Below are positions 1 through 10,990 of a DNA stretch of 64,000 bases, one piece after another. The stretch's first letter is position 1; each line of letters starts with the position of its first letter. A model generated the notes under the pieces. It did not search any database, was not told the DNA's origin, and worked only from the letters and a program-made list of their open reading frames with translations. The stretch comes from Phocoena phocoena (lineage: Eukaryota > Chordata > Mammalia > Artiodactyla > Phocoenidae): the NCBI RefSeq assembly GCF_963924675.1, contig NC_089230.1:68003443-68067442 (forward strand), written 5' to 3'. Both the position numbers and the translations under genes were made by a program.

Positions 1-2139
1 ACTGTAAGAAATGTGAAACATGACATGGCTGCATTATTTGTAATAGTAAGAGATGATAAATAAGCTAAACCTGTGTCCATAGGCGACAGGTCACATTCAT
101 CTAACAGATACTCAAGGCAGCTGCTAAATGAGGAGGGAGGTTTTGTGTACTGATGTGGAACTGTCTTCACATATACTTTTAGGTGGAAAAGCAAGGTGCC
201 AAACAGTACCTGTACTAGTATTTGTTAAAAAGAAAAGAAAGAGGGGATAAATGTATATATATTTGCTTGAATATGCATGGAATATCGCTGCAAGGAGTAC
301 CAAGAAACTTCTTGCCTCTAAGGAGGAAAACTGGTTGGCTGGAACATCAGAATGGGAGAGGTTAGGTTGACTCTTTGCTGTATATCCTTTTGTACATTTT
401 GAATTGTATGAATGGAATATAAATAATCAAAATGTCAGATAAATTAGGTTTTAATTAGGCAGTGTGAAGGGAGAATTAGTTACTTGAGAGAAGATGACTT
501 ATGGGATGGAGATCATGGACTGGGCCCCAGTAGCTGCCTGGAAATGTTGGGCTCAAACTTTGATCTTCAGGCCAAATGTCCATTGAACTAATTACCTTTC
601 TCTCTTCTAATTTTAAGAAAAGGCAAATATATATTATTAAATCATGGCTTTCATGGATCAGTTAATAAAATTCAACTGCCACTGTATTAGGTTCATGGGA
701 AGATTTCTAAGGGAGCCCAGCCTCCCCCATCCTCCCTACGCCTGCTATCATGTTATCAGGTCAGTGAGTCACATAAGAAAAAAAAAACGCCAGTCCTGTG
801 CTTGGAAAGCACATTCTAGTTATGGAAATAAATATGTAAACTTATGCATAAATGCTATGATGAGGTCTATAATAGAGGGGAAAACTTGGGGACTAGTTCT
901 CCCTGGTGCAAAGGGCAGGTCAAGGAGGTAAAGATAATTTATCTCAGAAAGACAACTTGGAAATGAGTATTTCAGACAGAGGGAGGGGTAGGAGGAAAGG
1001 AGGAAGGTGTGCAAGGGTGATTCAAGGAGCAGGGAGCCATCTCCCAGGCCAGGAAGCTGTGTGTTTCGGTGTGGGTGGCAGTTGAGAAGCAAAAGTAAGA
1101 TTTGAGGATGTGCCAGGACCATTAACGGCTCTCACAGATTGTGGCTATCTTCTGTGTCCTACCTATTCCATGAACACTTTCCTATGTAAGTGGAGTTGTT
1201 GAGCGAATGTAAGTTTGCACAAAGAGCAAACTTGGCTCAAGAGACACGGCCCAGTGGTGGGCACATGTACAACATTTTCTGGAAGAGCCGAGGATGTGAG
1301 AGAGGATATGACAGACAGATGGCTGAACAGGGAACTTGAGGACACTTGAGAGTGAACAGGTGGAGCCAGGCTGAGCTGGGGACTCAGGAGAGACTGTAGT
1401 AGAGGAACCAGGAAGCACAGGGCAACCATTGTGGCTGTTGAACTTCAGTCTTTTATTTCTGCATCCTTTATTTTTACATCCTCCACAACTAGACAACCTC
1501 CCCAGGACACCTGGTTGGGCTTTATCAGACTCTCGGTGGACACTGGGTGTCCCTGTGTGGTCTGTGCACTAGTGTTCCTGCCTCTGGCTGAGCAATTCCC
1601 AGCCCTTGTGTGCCTTGCCCTTTGCCAGTATGGGAAGGTGTGCAGAACCGGCTCAGAGAAGAAGCAGTTAGTTCCTGAGTGATGCCAGAAGTTAGCCATG
1701 GATGATTCGGGGCCCTCGGTTCCGTGGTGCCTCCAAACTGTCATTGCAGGCTATGCTGATCGTGTGAAAGGGCTAGAGGACCATGCAGGAGCTAAGGGTG
1801 CCCTCCTGACTTACCTGTCATGCTTGCTTTGCTCACCACCCGGTAAAATATTGCTGGTATTCTCCTTCAACTCTATCTAGCCAAAGTTGGCTGTGTCATG
1901 TGGCTCATTCCATGAATGTTTAGGCTAGGTAATTATTACACAGGCAGCTTTCATTTACAATGTCAGTTACCTCATCTAAATAGAACATTTTTCCAGCACG
2001 AATGGATCGGGCAGCTATTTAGGATAGATACCCTGATTCAAGCTGCATGCTTATTTATTCCCATTATGATTGGGTGACTCCCTCCCCCACCTTGAATAGG
2101 AAAGGGATTTTTTTTCTCTTTTGAAATACATATATTCCA

Positions 2140-3260
2140 TCAACCAGCTTATGTAGGGCCCCCTGCTATACACTAGGCATTACATTAACTGCTATGAATA
2201 AACACTAAGATAAATAAAATTCCTTCCCTCAGTGAGCTTACTACCTAGTGGGTGGGAGGGAGGGGCAAAACAGATGCAAACACGGAGAAATATTAGAATA
2301 TTTAGTAAACACCATGGACACCATGGTAGAACTCTATCTGGATATTCTAGGAGCCCCAAAGAGGGTATGATGGGAGCAGGGGAGCTACATCAAAGTGGGG
2401 GAAGGAGTTGACCAGGTGGAGGAAGGGAAAGGGTGTTTGCTCAGAGGAGTGTGTAAAGCAGTGGAAGCAAAAGCACCAAGTTGAAAAGCAATGGATTTGG
2501 TGTGTTCATGGAACCGAGTTTTCTGGTATAGTGGCAAGTCCAGGAATGGTGAGCGGAGGGATGGAGAGACAGGCAGGGACTAGACAACCCTGGGAAGGAA
2601 GCCTTTTACTGGACTTCATCCTTATGGGTGTGGGGATGGAGGTAGAGAGCTTTACTGCTCAGGGAGAACAGAACGTGGAGAGCTCTGGGCACAAGGGAGT
2701 GAGGGTCAGATCTGAAAGGCCCTCAGCTGGGCTGACACAGATGGCAGAGAGAAGAGCTGCGTGGGATGGTCTGGAGAGCATGGGCCTGAAGGGGAAGCCT
2801 CGTGAACGAACTTGAACTTGGTCTTTAGGGTAAAGAGGTTGAAATAGGGGAGTCACGTAATCAGCCACCTGTTTTATGAAGATCACGGCAGCAGCTATTT
2901 ATTTGGCAAGTGATCAAAAGGGGATCAGTCCAGGGCTTCCCTGGTGGCACAGTGGTTGAGAGTCTGCCTGCCGATGCAGGGGACACGGGTTCGTGCCCTG
3001 GTCCGGGAAGATCCCACGTGCCGCGGAGTGGCTGGGCCCGTGAACCATGGCTGCTGAGCCTGCACATCTGGAGCCTGTGCTCCACAATGGGAGAGGCCAC
3101 AACAGTGAGAGGCCCGCGTACCGCAAAAAAAAAAAAAAGGAATCAGTCCAGAGAAAGGCAGGAAAACTGGCCACGCGGTTGGCACTCGGGTTCTGGTGAG
3201 CAGTGGTGGTGGCCTGGACTTAGAGATGGCAGAATATGGGAACTTGGGCCACATTTAGCA
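2140..3260 (-). mobile_element. Old L2 LINE fragment, antisense, split by a CHR SINE
   Basis: Reads as the reverse complement of the L2 3' half: the CACTAGGCATTACAT and CTCAGTGAGCTTACTACCTAG blocks, then the GGGGAGTCACGTAATCAG block near 2849. It continues after the SINE at 2934-3138 with GGCCTGGACTTAGAGATGG. Heavily diverged, hence ancient. Limits are approximate, and no ORF is retained. Confidence 0.6.
2934..3138 (+). mobile_element. CHR-type SINE (short GC-rich class)
   Basis: tRNA-Glu-derived head (GGCTTCCCTGGTGGCACAG, B-box-like GGGTTCGTGCC), GC-rich body, A-tail at 3125-3138. It is flanked by a perfect duplication ATCAGTCCAG at 2924-2933 and 3142-3151. Inserted into an older L2. Confidence 0.95.
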
Positions 3261-3529
3261 TGTTGTGCCTATTCCCAATTACCAGACAAACAGAACAAAA
3301 ACCGCATCATGACACTTCAGGTATTCATTAAAAATTTTTTTCTGTGTCTCCGTGTCCTGCCTCCACCCACATTAATTCTACATACTCTTGGCACAAACAG
3401 CCTTTCCTTGGGGAAGCCGCCTTCAACCCCCAGACGGCTGCTCCCACAGCATCCTATATGTCCCTGACTGTAGCTGTTACAATGCTTTCTCATATTTACA
3501 GGGTCAGCCTGTCTCCTCTGCTACACTGA

Positions 3530-3645
3530 ACTCCATGTGGTCAGGGGCTCTTTCCGGATGCTGTTCTGTTCTTAGTGCCTAGGACAGTGCCTGGCATATA
3601 CTGGGTGTGCCACAATTTGTTGAATGGATGAATAAATGAATTATT
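3530..3645 (+). mobile_element. L2/MIR-type 3' tail
   Basis: Contains TGCCTGGCATATACTGGG and then TTGAATGGATGAATAAATGA, the typical end of L2 and MIR elements. Family not resolved. Confidence 0.55.
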
Positions 3646-3834
3646 AATTCAGATAGGTGGGATCTCTGTATTTTAGCAGGAGGATTCAGAACATTTTAAT
3701 TGGATCCAAGCTAATGCCTATCTTTTCCCCCCTCAATACAGTGTGATATTTTTAGGAACAACAAAAAGACAATTAGTGAGTAAAATATTGGCTTTTATGA
3801 TTTTTAAAATGATTGTGGATATCACTCCATACTT

Positions 3835-4090
3835 CTAATATTTCTTCTTTATTTATTTATACTGAGATCATTGACATTGAACATTGTCTTAATTTCAGGT
3901 ATACGACATCATGATTTGCCTCTCCCACACACCTTGATGTGGCCCTTTTATCGTTTGTTGTGAAGTGCCATTCAGCTGGTTTTCAAGTCTTTTTCAGAGG
4001 GAATTGTTCCATTTGTAGCTGTAGATTAGGTGGGCCTCTGGGAGGAGGGGGTTCTGGATCTTTCTACACCGCCATCTTGGACTGCCCTCA
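3835..4090 (-). mobile_element. Old L1 3'-end fragment, antisense (tentative)
   Basis: TTTATTTATTTATACTGAGATC followed by AATTTCAGGTATACGACATC resembles the reverse complement of old L1 tails. The right part ends in a CCGCCATCTTGGA motif that I associate with L1/ERV-type repeats but cannot assign. Confidence 0.45.
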
Positions 4091-4761
4091 GTATTTCTAA
4101 TGTATAAGCTAAAGAGCCCAATAGCCACATTTTAAACAAATATTTATAAATAGGAACACCAATTCTCTGGCCATTTATTTTGAAACAGAGGCAAATTGCC
4201 TTGCTGAGAATTGAAGAGCCCTGAAAATCTGGCCTCTCCTCTCAGCCATCCTTACTTCCAGTGCCATCCACCTGGAAAGACCTGGATGATCAGGTCTTTC
4301 TCCCGTCCTCCAGTGTGTGCTGGTGTCACCTCGCCACTCATGGAAGTCGCTGTCTGGAAGCACTGTCCATTGTGACTACTTTCCAGTGTTAAAGATCTTG
4401 TTCTTTCCGGGAGCATCAGTGCAAATTTACCTTCCGTAACATTTGACATTCTAGAAGTTCACCTCAGCCATGGCTCAGTTCAAACATCTCTGGGTGAGGA
4501 AACTTGCCCGATGGAGTCAGGGCTAGAACCTGGATCCTCCCATTAAGGCCACTTGCTTCCTACAGTTCCCAGCAATGTCCTCCTCCACCTTTACACTGAA
4601 CACACAGACCACACGACTCAGTCCTTGACTCCACACTCTGTTGTTCTTTGGTTGTCTTATATGCTCAGTCTTACCTGTGTGACAAGGCGTGTGACAAGGC
4701 AGTAAAGTCTTTAAGAGCAGAGATTGTGTGACATGTGGTTGCTTTCCCCACCAGCATCAGG

Positions 4762-4765
<4 letters not shown>

Positions 4766-4795
<30 letters not shown>
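4766..4795 (+). repeat. (TG)n microsatellite
   Basis: Fifteen uninterrupted TG units in the CNR1 intron. Probably length-polymorphic. Confidence 0.95.
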
Positions 4796-4796
<1 letters not shown>

Positions 4797-5071
4797 TAGT
4801 AGAAGCCAGGTGGCAGACACTCCCTAACACAGCCACACCCAAGACATGTGGCTTTCCCTTGACCACCAGACCCTGGAGGTCCACGCGGGCCTCACACAGC
4901 GACTCAAGTCCAGAGAGCTTAAATAATGAAAGAAATGGATGTGTTGGGTGTGTGCCCTACCTCACCAACTTTTGACAGATTTTCTTGTTTTTTTCCTTCC
5001 TTTTTAAATCTTAATTGTGTTTTTATTTTTATTATGGTATATTTTTCTGTACATTGATCAAATGCGTGGCT

Positions 5072-5203
5072 TTATTTTATTTATTTATTTTTTCGCTGCT
5101 CTGTGTGGCTTGCAGAATCTTAGTTCCGTGACCAGGGATCTGAACCCACGCCCTTGGTAGTGAAAGTGTGGAGTCCTAACCACTGGACCACCAGGGAATC
5201 CCC
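5072..5203 (-). mobile_element. CHR-related SINE, antisense, about 130 bp class
   Basis: Reverse complement shows GGGATTCCCTGGTGGTCCAG, GTTAGGACTCCACAC and a tRNA-like B box. The T-run at 5072-5093 is the antisense A-tail. It ends 213 bases before the CNR1 splice acceptor. Confidence 0.85.
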
Positions 5204-5370
5204 TGGGAAGCTTTTCTTTAACTGAAGGATTGACACATTTTGTTGACAGAATCGGACAAGGATTTTACCTATGTTCAGAGACAGGAATGAAATAACACAA
5301 GGGGACATATTTGGGATGTTTACCATCGTTCTTTTGGGCAGGGGAGGCGAGTTGTTCGTGTGTTTTCTTC

Positions 5371-5416
5371 TCCCTGTTCTCTCCCAATTCAGCTTATCTG
5401 TTTTCCCTCCCATCAG
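5371..5416 (+). promoter_or_regulatory. CNR1: Splice acceptor and polypyrimidine tract of the CNR1 coding exon
   Basis: A C/T-rich run ends in CCCATCAG at 5409-5416, followed by GGTTTCC. A second AG sits upstream in AATTCAG (about 5387-5393), but the 5416 site has the better tract and, from memory, agrees with the human exon start about 60 bases before the ATG. Branch point not assigned. Confidence 0.85.
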
Positions 5417-5479
5417 GGTTTCCTGCTGCGGGGCCCTTTGTCCATCATCGTGAGTGTGGCCTAATCGAAGACAGAGGGG
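5417..5479 (+). other. CNR1: 5' UTR part of the CNR1 coding exon
   Basis: This 63-base leader lies between the splice acceptor and the start codon. It has no ATG, so no upstream reading frame competes with the receptor start at 5480 within this exon. The earlier non-coding exon(s) and promoter of CNR1 are not in the window and must lie to the left. Confidence 0.85.
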
Positions 5480-6898
5480 ATGAAGTCCATCCTCGATGGC
5501 CTTGCAGATACCACCTTCCGAACGATCACCACAGACCTCCTCTACGTGGGTGCCAATGACATTCAGTACGAAGACATCAAAGGCGACATGGCATCCAAAT
5601 TAGGGTACTTCCCGCAGAAATTTCCTTTAACTTCCTTCAGGGGAAGTCCCTTCCAAGAAAAGATGACTGCGGGAGAGCACCCCCAGTTAGTCCCAGCAGA
5701 CCAGGTGAACCTCACCGAGTTTTACAACAAGTCTCTGTCCTCCTACAAGGAGAACGACGAGAACATTCAGTGCGGGGAGAACTTTATGGACATGGAGTGC
5801 TTCATGATTCTGAACCCCAGCCAGCAGCTAGCCATCGCCGTGCTGTCCCTCACGCTGGGCACCTTCACGGTCCTGGAGAACCTGCTGGTGCTGTGCGTCA
5901 TCCTCCACTCCCGCAGCCTCCGCTGTCGGCCTTCTTACCACTTCATCGGCAGCCTGGCCGTGGCAGACCTCCTGGGGAGCGTCATCTTCGTCTACAGCTT
6001 CGTCGACTTCCACGTGTTCCACCGCAAAGACAGCCCCAACGTGTTTCTGTTCAAACTGGGTGGGGTCACAGCCTCATTCACGGCCTCCGTCGGTAGCCTG
6101 TTCCTCACGGCCATCGACAGGTACATATCTATTCACAGACCCCTGGCCTATAAGAGGATCGTCACCCGGCCCAAGGCCGTGGTGGCGTTTTGCCTGATGT
6201 GGACCATCGCGATTGTGATCGCCGTGCTGCCTCTCCTGGGCTGGAACTGCAAGAAACTGCAATCCGTGTGCTCAGACATTTTCCCTCTCATCGACGAGAC
6301 CTACCTGATGTTCTGGATTGGGGTCACCAGCGTGCTGCTGCTGTTCATTGTGTACGCCTACATGTACATTCTCTGGAAGGCGCATAGCCACGCCGTCCGC
6401 ATGATCCAGCGCGGTACCCAGAAGAGCATCATCATCCACACGTCCGAGGACGGCAAGGTGCAGGTGACCCGGCCGGACCAAGCCCGCATGGACATTAGGC
6501 TGGCCAAGACCCTGGTCCTGATTCTGGTGGTTTTGATCATCTGCTGGGGCCCTCTGCTCGCAATCATGGTGTACGACGTCTTTGGGAAGATGAACAAGCT
6601 CATTAAGACAGTGTTTGCATTCTGCAGCATGCTCTGTCTGCTGAATTCCACCGTGAACCCCATCATCTACGCTCTGCGGAGCAAGGACCTGAGACACGCT
6701 TTCCGGAGCATGTTCCCCTCGTGCGAAGGCACCGCGCAGCCTCTCGATAACAGCATGGGGGACTCGGACTGCCTGCACAAACACGCCAACAATGCAGCCA
6801 GCGTCCACAGGGCCGCGGAGAGCTGCATCAAGAGCACGGTCAAGATCGCCAAGGTGACCATGTCTGTGTCCACGGACACGTCTGCCGAGGCTCTGTGA
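5480..6898 (+). CDS. CNR1: Cannabinoid receptor 1 (CB1), complete single-exon coding region
   Basis: Class A G-protein-coupled receptor of the plasma membrane, mainly presynaptic in neurons. It binds anandamide and 2-AG and signals through Gi/o to lower cAMP and transmitter release. The frame is intact: 472 codons, ATG to TGA, the usual mammalian length. Visible landmarks: long N-terminus (about residues 1-116) with N-glycosylation sequons at N77 and N83 and the C98/C107 pair; seven hydrophobic helices at about 117-142, 155-175, 188-212, 233-255, 274-299, 345-365 and 378-399; D163 in helix 2; K192 in helix 3; DRY at 213-215; C257/C264 in the second extracellular loop; CWGP at 355-358; NPIIY at 393-397; helix 8 followed by candidate palmitoylation C415; a Ser/Thr-rich tail ending SAEAL. 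The start has G at -3. K258 and L270 look like the rodent rather than the human form (recalled, not aligned). No truncation or frameshift. Confidence 0.99.
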   Translation: MKSILDGLADTTFRTITTDLLYVGANDIQYEDIKGDMASKLGYFPQKFPLTSFRGSPFQEKMTAGEHPQLVPADQVNLTEFYNKSLSSYKENDENIQCGENFMDMECFMILNPSQQLAIAVLSLTLGTFTVLENLLVLCVILHSRSLRCRPSYHFIGSLAVADLLGSVIFVYSFVDFHVFHRKDSPNVFLFKLGGVTASFTASVGSLFLTAIDRYISIHRPLAYKRIVTRPKAVVAFCLMWTIAIVIAVLPLLGWNCKKLQSVCSDIFPLIDETYLMFWIGVTSVLLLFIVYAYMYILWKAHSHAVRMIQRGTQKSIIIHTSEDGKVQVTRPDQARMDIRLAKTLVLILVVLIICWGPLLAIMVYDVFGKMNKLIKTVFAFCSMLCLLNSTVNPIIYALRSKDLRHAFRSMFPSCEGTAQPLDNSMGDSDCLHKHANNAASVHRAAESCIKSTVKIAKVTMSVSTDTSAEAL

Positions 6899-8011
6899 GC
6901 CAGACGCGTCCCTGGCGGCACAGGAAAAGAAATTCTCTCTCTCTCTTTTTTTTAAAAGCTCAAAAACCCAGAAGAGTCTGTCGTCTCATCGGTTATATTT
7001 TTTTAAGTTGACCGCGCTCAGTGAAAAGGTGATTGCCACCGTGATCAGTTTTCAGTTCTCTAACGTTTCCATAGTGTAGGTCCTCAAACTCAGTTCTCCA
7101 GGGGTTTACGGTGAAGAAAGGCTGTTGTTTAAGGGACTGGAAGGTCCTTCAAAGTCTCAGTGAAATAGGAGAGAACCTTTGGCTACACAATTGGAAGCCC
7201 AAATACCCATAGAAAAAGGCCATCAAATGAGTAATGCCTTTGTAATCACAACTTTCGTTATAATGTGAAATGTACTTGTCCGGAAGTAATCAGAGATGTC
7301 CATTTTTACAACAGTTATAGTACTAAAGTAAAGCTATTTTGTAAAATGTAGTGTGTCCTGTGAGATGTGTATCAGTGTTTACCATGTGTTATTTATATTT
7401 GTCTAGTCCAGCAAAACTGCAAGGTGGGCTTCTACAAGAACAACGGCACATAAGCAGTGGATATATGCCAATGAGACCACTTTTTAAAACATTACTGCCC
7501 ATGATGTAACTTTAGAAACCTTAATATCTTTTTCAAATATCTCTATTTAAATTTGACATTGAAATAACCATAAAGGTTTATTTTTCTGTTAATCCAACAA
7601 GAAGAATTTGAAGACTGTCCAAAGTCTTGAGCAGAATTCGTTGACACTTAAAAATTTCTTAGTCCAGCATTTTCATACGAGGACTTGTGTTATCTTCTGG
7701 ACTATAGCTGTTCTGTTGGGTGATGGATTATAATCAGAACAGAAGAGAGACTGCATGTTGACTTTGGCTGACATCTCCGACTTTCTTTAGACTTTAGCTC
7801 TTACTGGACCTCTTAAGACAGCATGTGTCAATCTTAATGTATGTTATCTCTGTGCAGTTGCTGTTTTCTTGAAGAGTATTGCATCCTTATATTCCAGGTT
7901 TAAGTAGATTTCATGCCTGGGTGGCCAAACAACAGTCTTCATTTTTTCTTAATTGAAAAGAAGTATTGTCTGGATCAGTAAAATTATACTGTGTGTGAGT
8001 GTGAAGATAAA

Positions 8012-8045
<34 letters not shown>

Positions 8046-8050
8046 TGTGT
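8012..8050 (+). repeat. (TG)n microsatellite in the CNR1 3' UTR
   Basis: Nearly pure TG dinucleotides over 39 bases with one TA interruption. It is preceded by a shorter degenerate GTGTGTGAGTGTG stretch at about 7991. It would be transcribed as UG/GU repeat RNA, a binding substrate for CELF- and TDP-43-type proteins. Confidence 0.95.
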
Positions 8051-9468
8051 TTCTATCCTGTGACTGTTCTAGTAATGTCCTAAAGTGAGAAAACTGTGAC
8101 CACGTGTAAGCTGTTCCCCTTGCTGCACTCTTGCACATGGATTCAGTTTCCAAAATTGAGTTCTTCCGGAAATCTAGTTGATAAAAATACTGACCATAAG
8201 CCTTCAGAACCCTCTCCCTTTGAAATTGGGTCAAGTAGTACTAAACTGACCTTTAGGTATTTCACAAGACCAGCGTTTAGCAAGGAGTCATCTATAATGA
8301 ACCTTCAGGTCAAGGTCTGTGTTTACAGCGTTCATGTCGGGAAATGGGAGTGTTTTGGTTTCTGAGCACCTAATATTGATCAAGTCCACGGAGACGTAAG
8401 TCATTATAAGGGAAGTAGCTCTAAAATAAAACCCTCCAGTGGTAACATATTTTAGTTATGTGTGTAGGCAGCGTGATCCCAGTTTAAGTAGCACTATACT
8501 TTGCTCACTGCAGTGGGACTACCAGATCCGGCTTATGTGGTAAGAAGGCCTATCAGATGGTGGGTGAGACAGAAGAGGGCAGTGAGGACCTGACACGCTC
8601 GTGACTGAGGCCTGGATGTCATACGGCTGCTTCTGCGCTTCGTGCAGATGCCCTTGGTGACAGCCCAGCACCCAGCTTTGTCTGTATAGGTTTGGGCTCT
8701 TTAAAGAACAGGCCTCTCCTCTGTTCCTGATTAACAAGAGGTGCTAAAACACAAAGATGAGCATGGCTTGCTTTCTTCTTACGCCCCTGTTTCATACTCC
8801 TTAATGGTGCCATGGGTGCTCTGAATTAGGCCCTTTCCCAGTAAGCACCGATAATGCTTAAGAAGCCACCTGACTCTGACAGATTTTACTTACAAACTAT
8901 CTTCTCCCTAAACAGATAAAGCATGGCTTTTGCAGGACCAGGAGGCCTGCATAGCCTGATATAAAGCAGAGAGCTAGCATTTATCTGGTGATTGCTAGCT
9001 ATGTGGTACCCAAGCAGCCTGATGGAACAATGTCCTTTCTTGCAGTGTAAGGCTGAATGTGGCTTGTGGGCCAAGCTGAGATGCCTTTAATTGTCTGTAC
9101 GGCTCGAACCTGCCTGCTGGTTCCCTCACTTCACCTCTCTGTGATATGCAGATGATATGCTCAGTGTGCTAGAGGATTAATACGATCTCTTTAGAAGAAG
9201 AAAAGATTATTTATGAAAAAACTCACCAGGGTCTAGTTTCCATTGAAGAATTGCCACTCTTTTGTTCTAAATTACCCTGAAGATTAATCCACACATCTCA
9301 GAGCTCACTAGGCAATACCAACGCTCTTCTCACAGCTATGAAGACCTGGTGAAGATGAAATTCTTGTTATTGGTAGAAAAATTCCAGGATTCATTTTTGA
9401 AACTGTATTTGTGTGTATGCAGTGTAGATTTTATAGTGTGTCGTGCTTATAAGATCTCAATCATATAT

Positions 9469-9474
9469 AATAAA
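9469..9474 (+). terminator. CNR1: Candidate internal poly(A) signal AATAAA
   Basis: Canonical hexamer in ATATAATAAATTAAGG, about 2.6 kb after the stop codon. It would shorten the 3' UTR by about 1.5 kb. A further hexamer lies at 8425-8430. Both are candidates for alternative polyadenylation only. Confidence 0.3.
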
Positions 9475-10761
9475 TTAAGGGACAACGGGGCTGACGGCAC
9501 TAAACTTGGTGCTTATTGATATTCTAAGAAATATCTGTGAAATATCATCATGTATGTGTTACACCACCTTCATTTTAAAACATTTAAATGAGTTTGATTC
9601 GCTCTGATACTTTTAATATCATTTCCTAACCCAAGTGACTCAAATGTTCTCCCCAATGAATATACTCATTACCATTATTATTCAATAGTATCATTCATTA
9701 ATTAGTCCCTTAATGAGACCCATTGATTTACATATAATTTAGATTGCAGTAAGCTTTATAAGGTCTACCTTCAGAGTTAGCTGCTTTCCTCTGAGGCTGA
9801 CATATGGTGATCTTGCATTTCACCATCCTATATGTCTTTAGATTGGGCCAAATGCCAACCTGCTCAATTTCTTCAGAGTAATGTTGAACCTTTTAATCGC
9901 AGACTAACAGTTTTCTTTAGAAAAGAAGGGCTGTCTCCAAGAACCCCTAATTTTCCACTCCGTATGAAGTAAATGTAAAAGAAACACAGATCTGGAAGAA
10001 GCTACAGACATATGCCTACACTTGAGATGATTCCCAAGCCTCCCATCACTTTGAGTCAGGTCTATGTGGCATTAAGTGTCATGGAATTTTGGCTGTCTAA
10101 ACCCACACTGCAGGAGACAAGCCCAACCTCCAGATGAGAATTTTGGCCCTTGAGGAGTGGCATTCTAGTTACTGTCCTGTTGATCGATTTCTGCCATCCC
10201 ATGTCTGTCAAAGAGACCACCCATATCATGAGTAAAATTAGATCTCTTGTGTTCTAACTGTATATTTTTATGATATTTTAAAATCTCCTAAATGCTGGGC
10301 AACGGCTATTAACAATTGTCTTGCACTGGCCTTCTGATGAAATGTTAACAATGCCTATTGTAATATAGACAAAACATTTTATCTACTGGTTTGGGCTGAA
10401 TGTATGTAAATAGGTTTTTAAAAAGTCAGATGTTTAAGCAGTGGCCTACAAATCAGTAATTTTCAGATAGGAGAGTTTCCTTACATTGCTGTGGCATCCT
10501 AAAAGCTATCTTCACGTAAACTGAGTGTACTAGGCCTGCTGAGGATCCAGAGTGCTCAAGAAAGGAAACCTTTCCTTGTAATAATAGGAATTAAGATATC
10601 AGATGATCTGGATTCTTATTTCCAATGTTTCAAGTGTAAAACAAAGCTCTTTATTGTCTGTAAATCAAACATGATTACTTTTCCTCTTAGAAGAATATTG
10701 TATTGTTAGATGTTTGTTGAGCTGGTGACATCCTTGCAACTGCTGCAATATTTTTGTTAGT

Positions 10762-10767
10762 AATAAA
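10762..10767 (+). terminator. CNR1: Candidate poly(A) signal AATAAA
   Basis: Canonical hexamer in TAATAAAACTTTG, 200 bases before the distal signal. It could give a slightly shorter transcript end. No expression evidence is available here. Confidence 0.4.
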
Positions 10768-10965
10768 ACTTTGTACACAAGTACTAGTAAGATTGTTATT
10801 CAATGTAGCTTCAGTCATTAGATTACTATAGTGAAGTAGTACTAATGTAATATTTACAATGTATTAAGCCCATGCTATATTTTAGTTCAATGATGTAGTT
10901 AAATTGTTATTTATTCAAAGAGAAAACATCCCATCATGTCTATTGTCTGAAGTTACCTGGAATCA

Positions 10966-10971
10966 AATAAA
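10966..10971 (+). terminator. CNR1: Distal poly(A) signal AATAAA of CNR1
   Basis: Canonical hexamer inside CAAATAAAAATTC, followed within about 35 bases by a T/G-containing stretch (AGTGTCTTTGAATTCTG) that could serve as downstream element. Chosen as the main end because repeat-free, UTR-like sequence runs up to it. A second hexamer lies 200 bases upstream. Confidence 0.6.
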
Positions 10972-10990
10972 AATTCTAGATTATCACAAA

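Larger units (their letters stand above)
1..5416 (+). other. CNR1: CNR1 intron preceding the coding exon (3' part)
   Basis: Inferred from the acceptor at 5416 and the known CNR1 structure of non-coding 5' exons and one coding exon. Its repeats are listed separately. Bases 1-2130 and 4091-5060 show no gene, no convincing exon and no repeat I can name apart from the (TG)n at 4766. Human CNR1 introns hold neuronal enhancers. Whether one lies here cannot be decided from the sequence alone. Confidence 0.8.
6899..10990 (+). other. CNR1: CNR1 3' UTR (about 4.1 kb)
   Basis: The region runs from the stop codon to just past the distal AATAAA at 10966. Its length fits the long CNR1 mRNA known in mammals (human message about 5.5 kb, recalled). 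It is AT-rich with scattered ATTTA motifs, typical of a regulated 3' UTR, and holds one (TG)n tract. I recognise no SINE, LINE or LTR in it, unlike the flanks. The exact cleavage site is inferred from signals only. Confidence 0.75.

Noticed and set aside
2910..3467. 185-codon + strand frame in the CNR1 intron
   Set aside because: Runs through a CHR SINE and its A-tail. Similar peptides appear at 22157 and 24476 because the same SINE is there.
5770..6096. 108-codon + strand frame overlapping CNR1 in another phase
   Set aside because: Pro/His/Arg-rich shadow of the transmembrane coding region, with no independent support.
6272..6808. 178-codon minus-strand frame inside CNR1
   Set aside because: Antisense shadow of the GC-rich receptor coding sequence; His/Asp/Val-rich with no domain.
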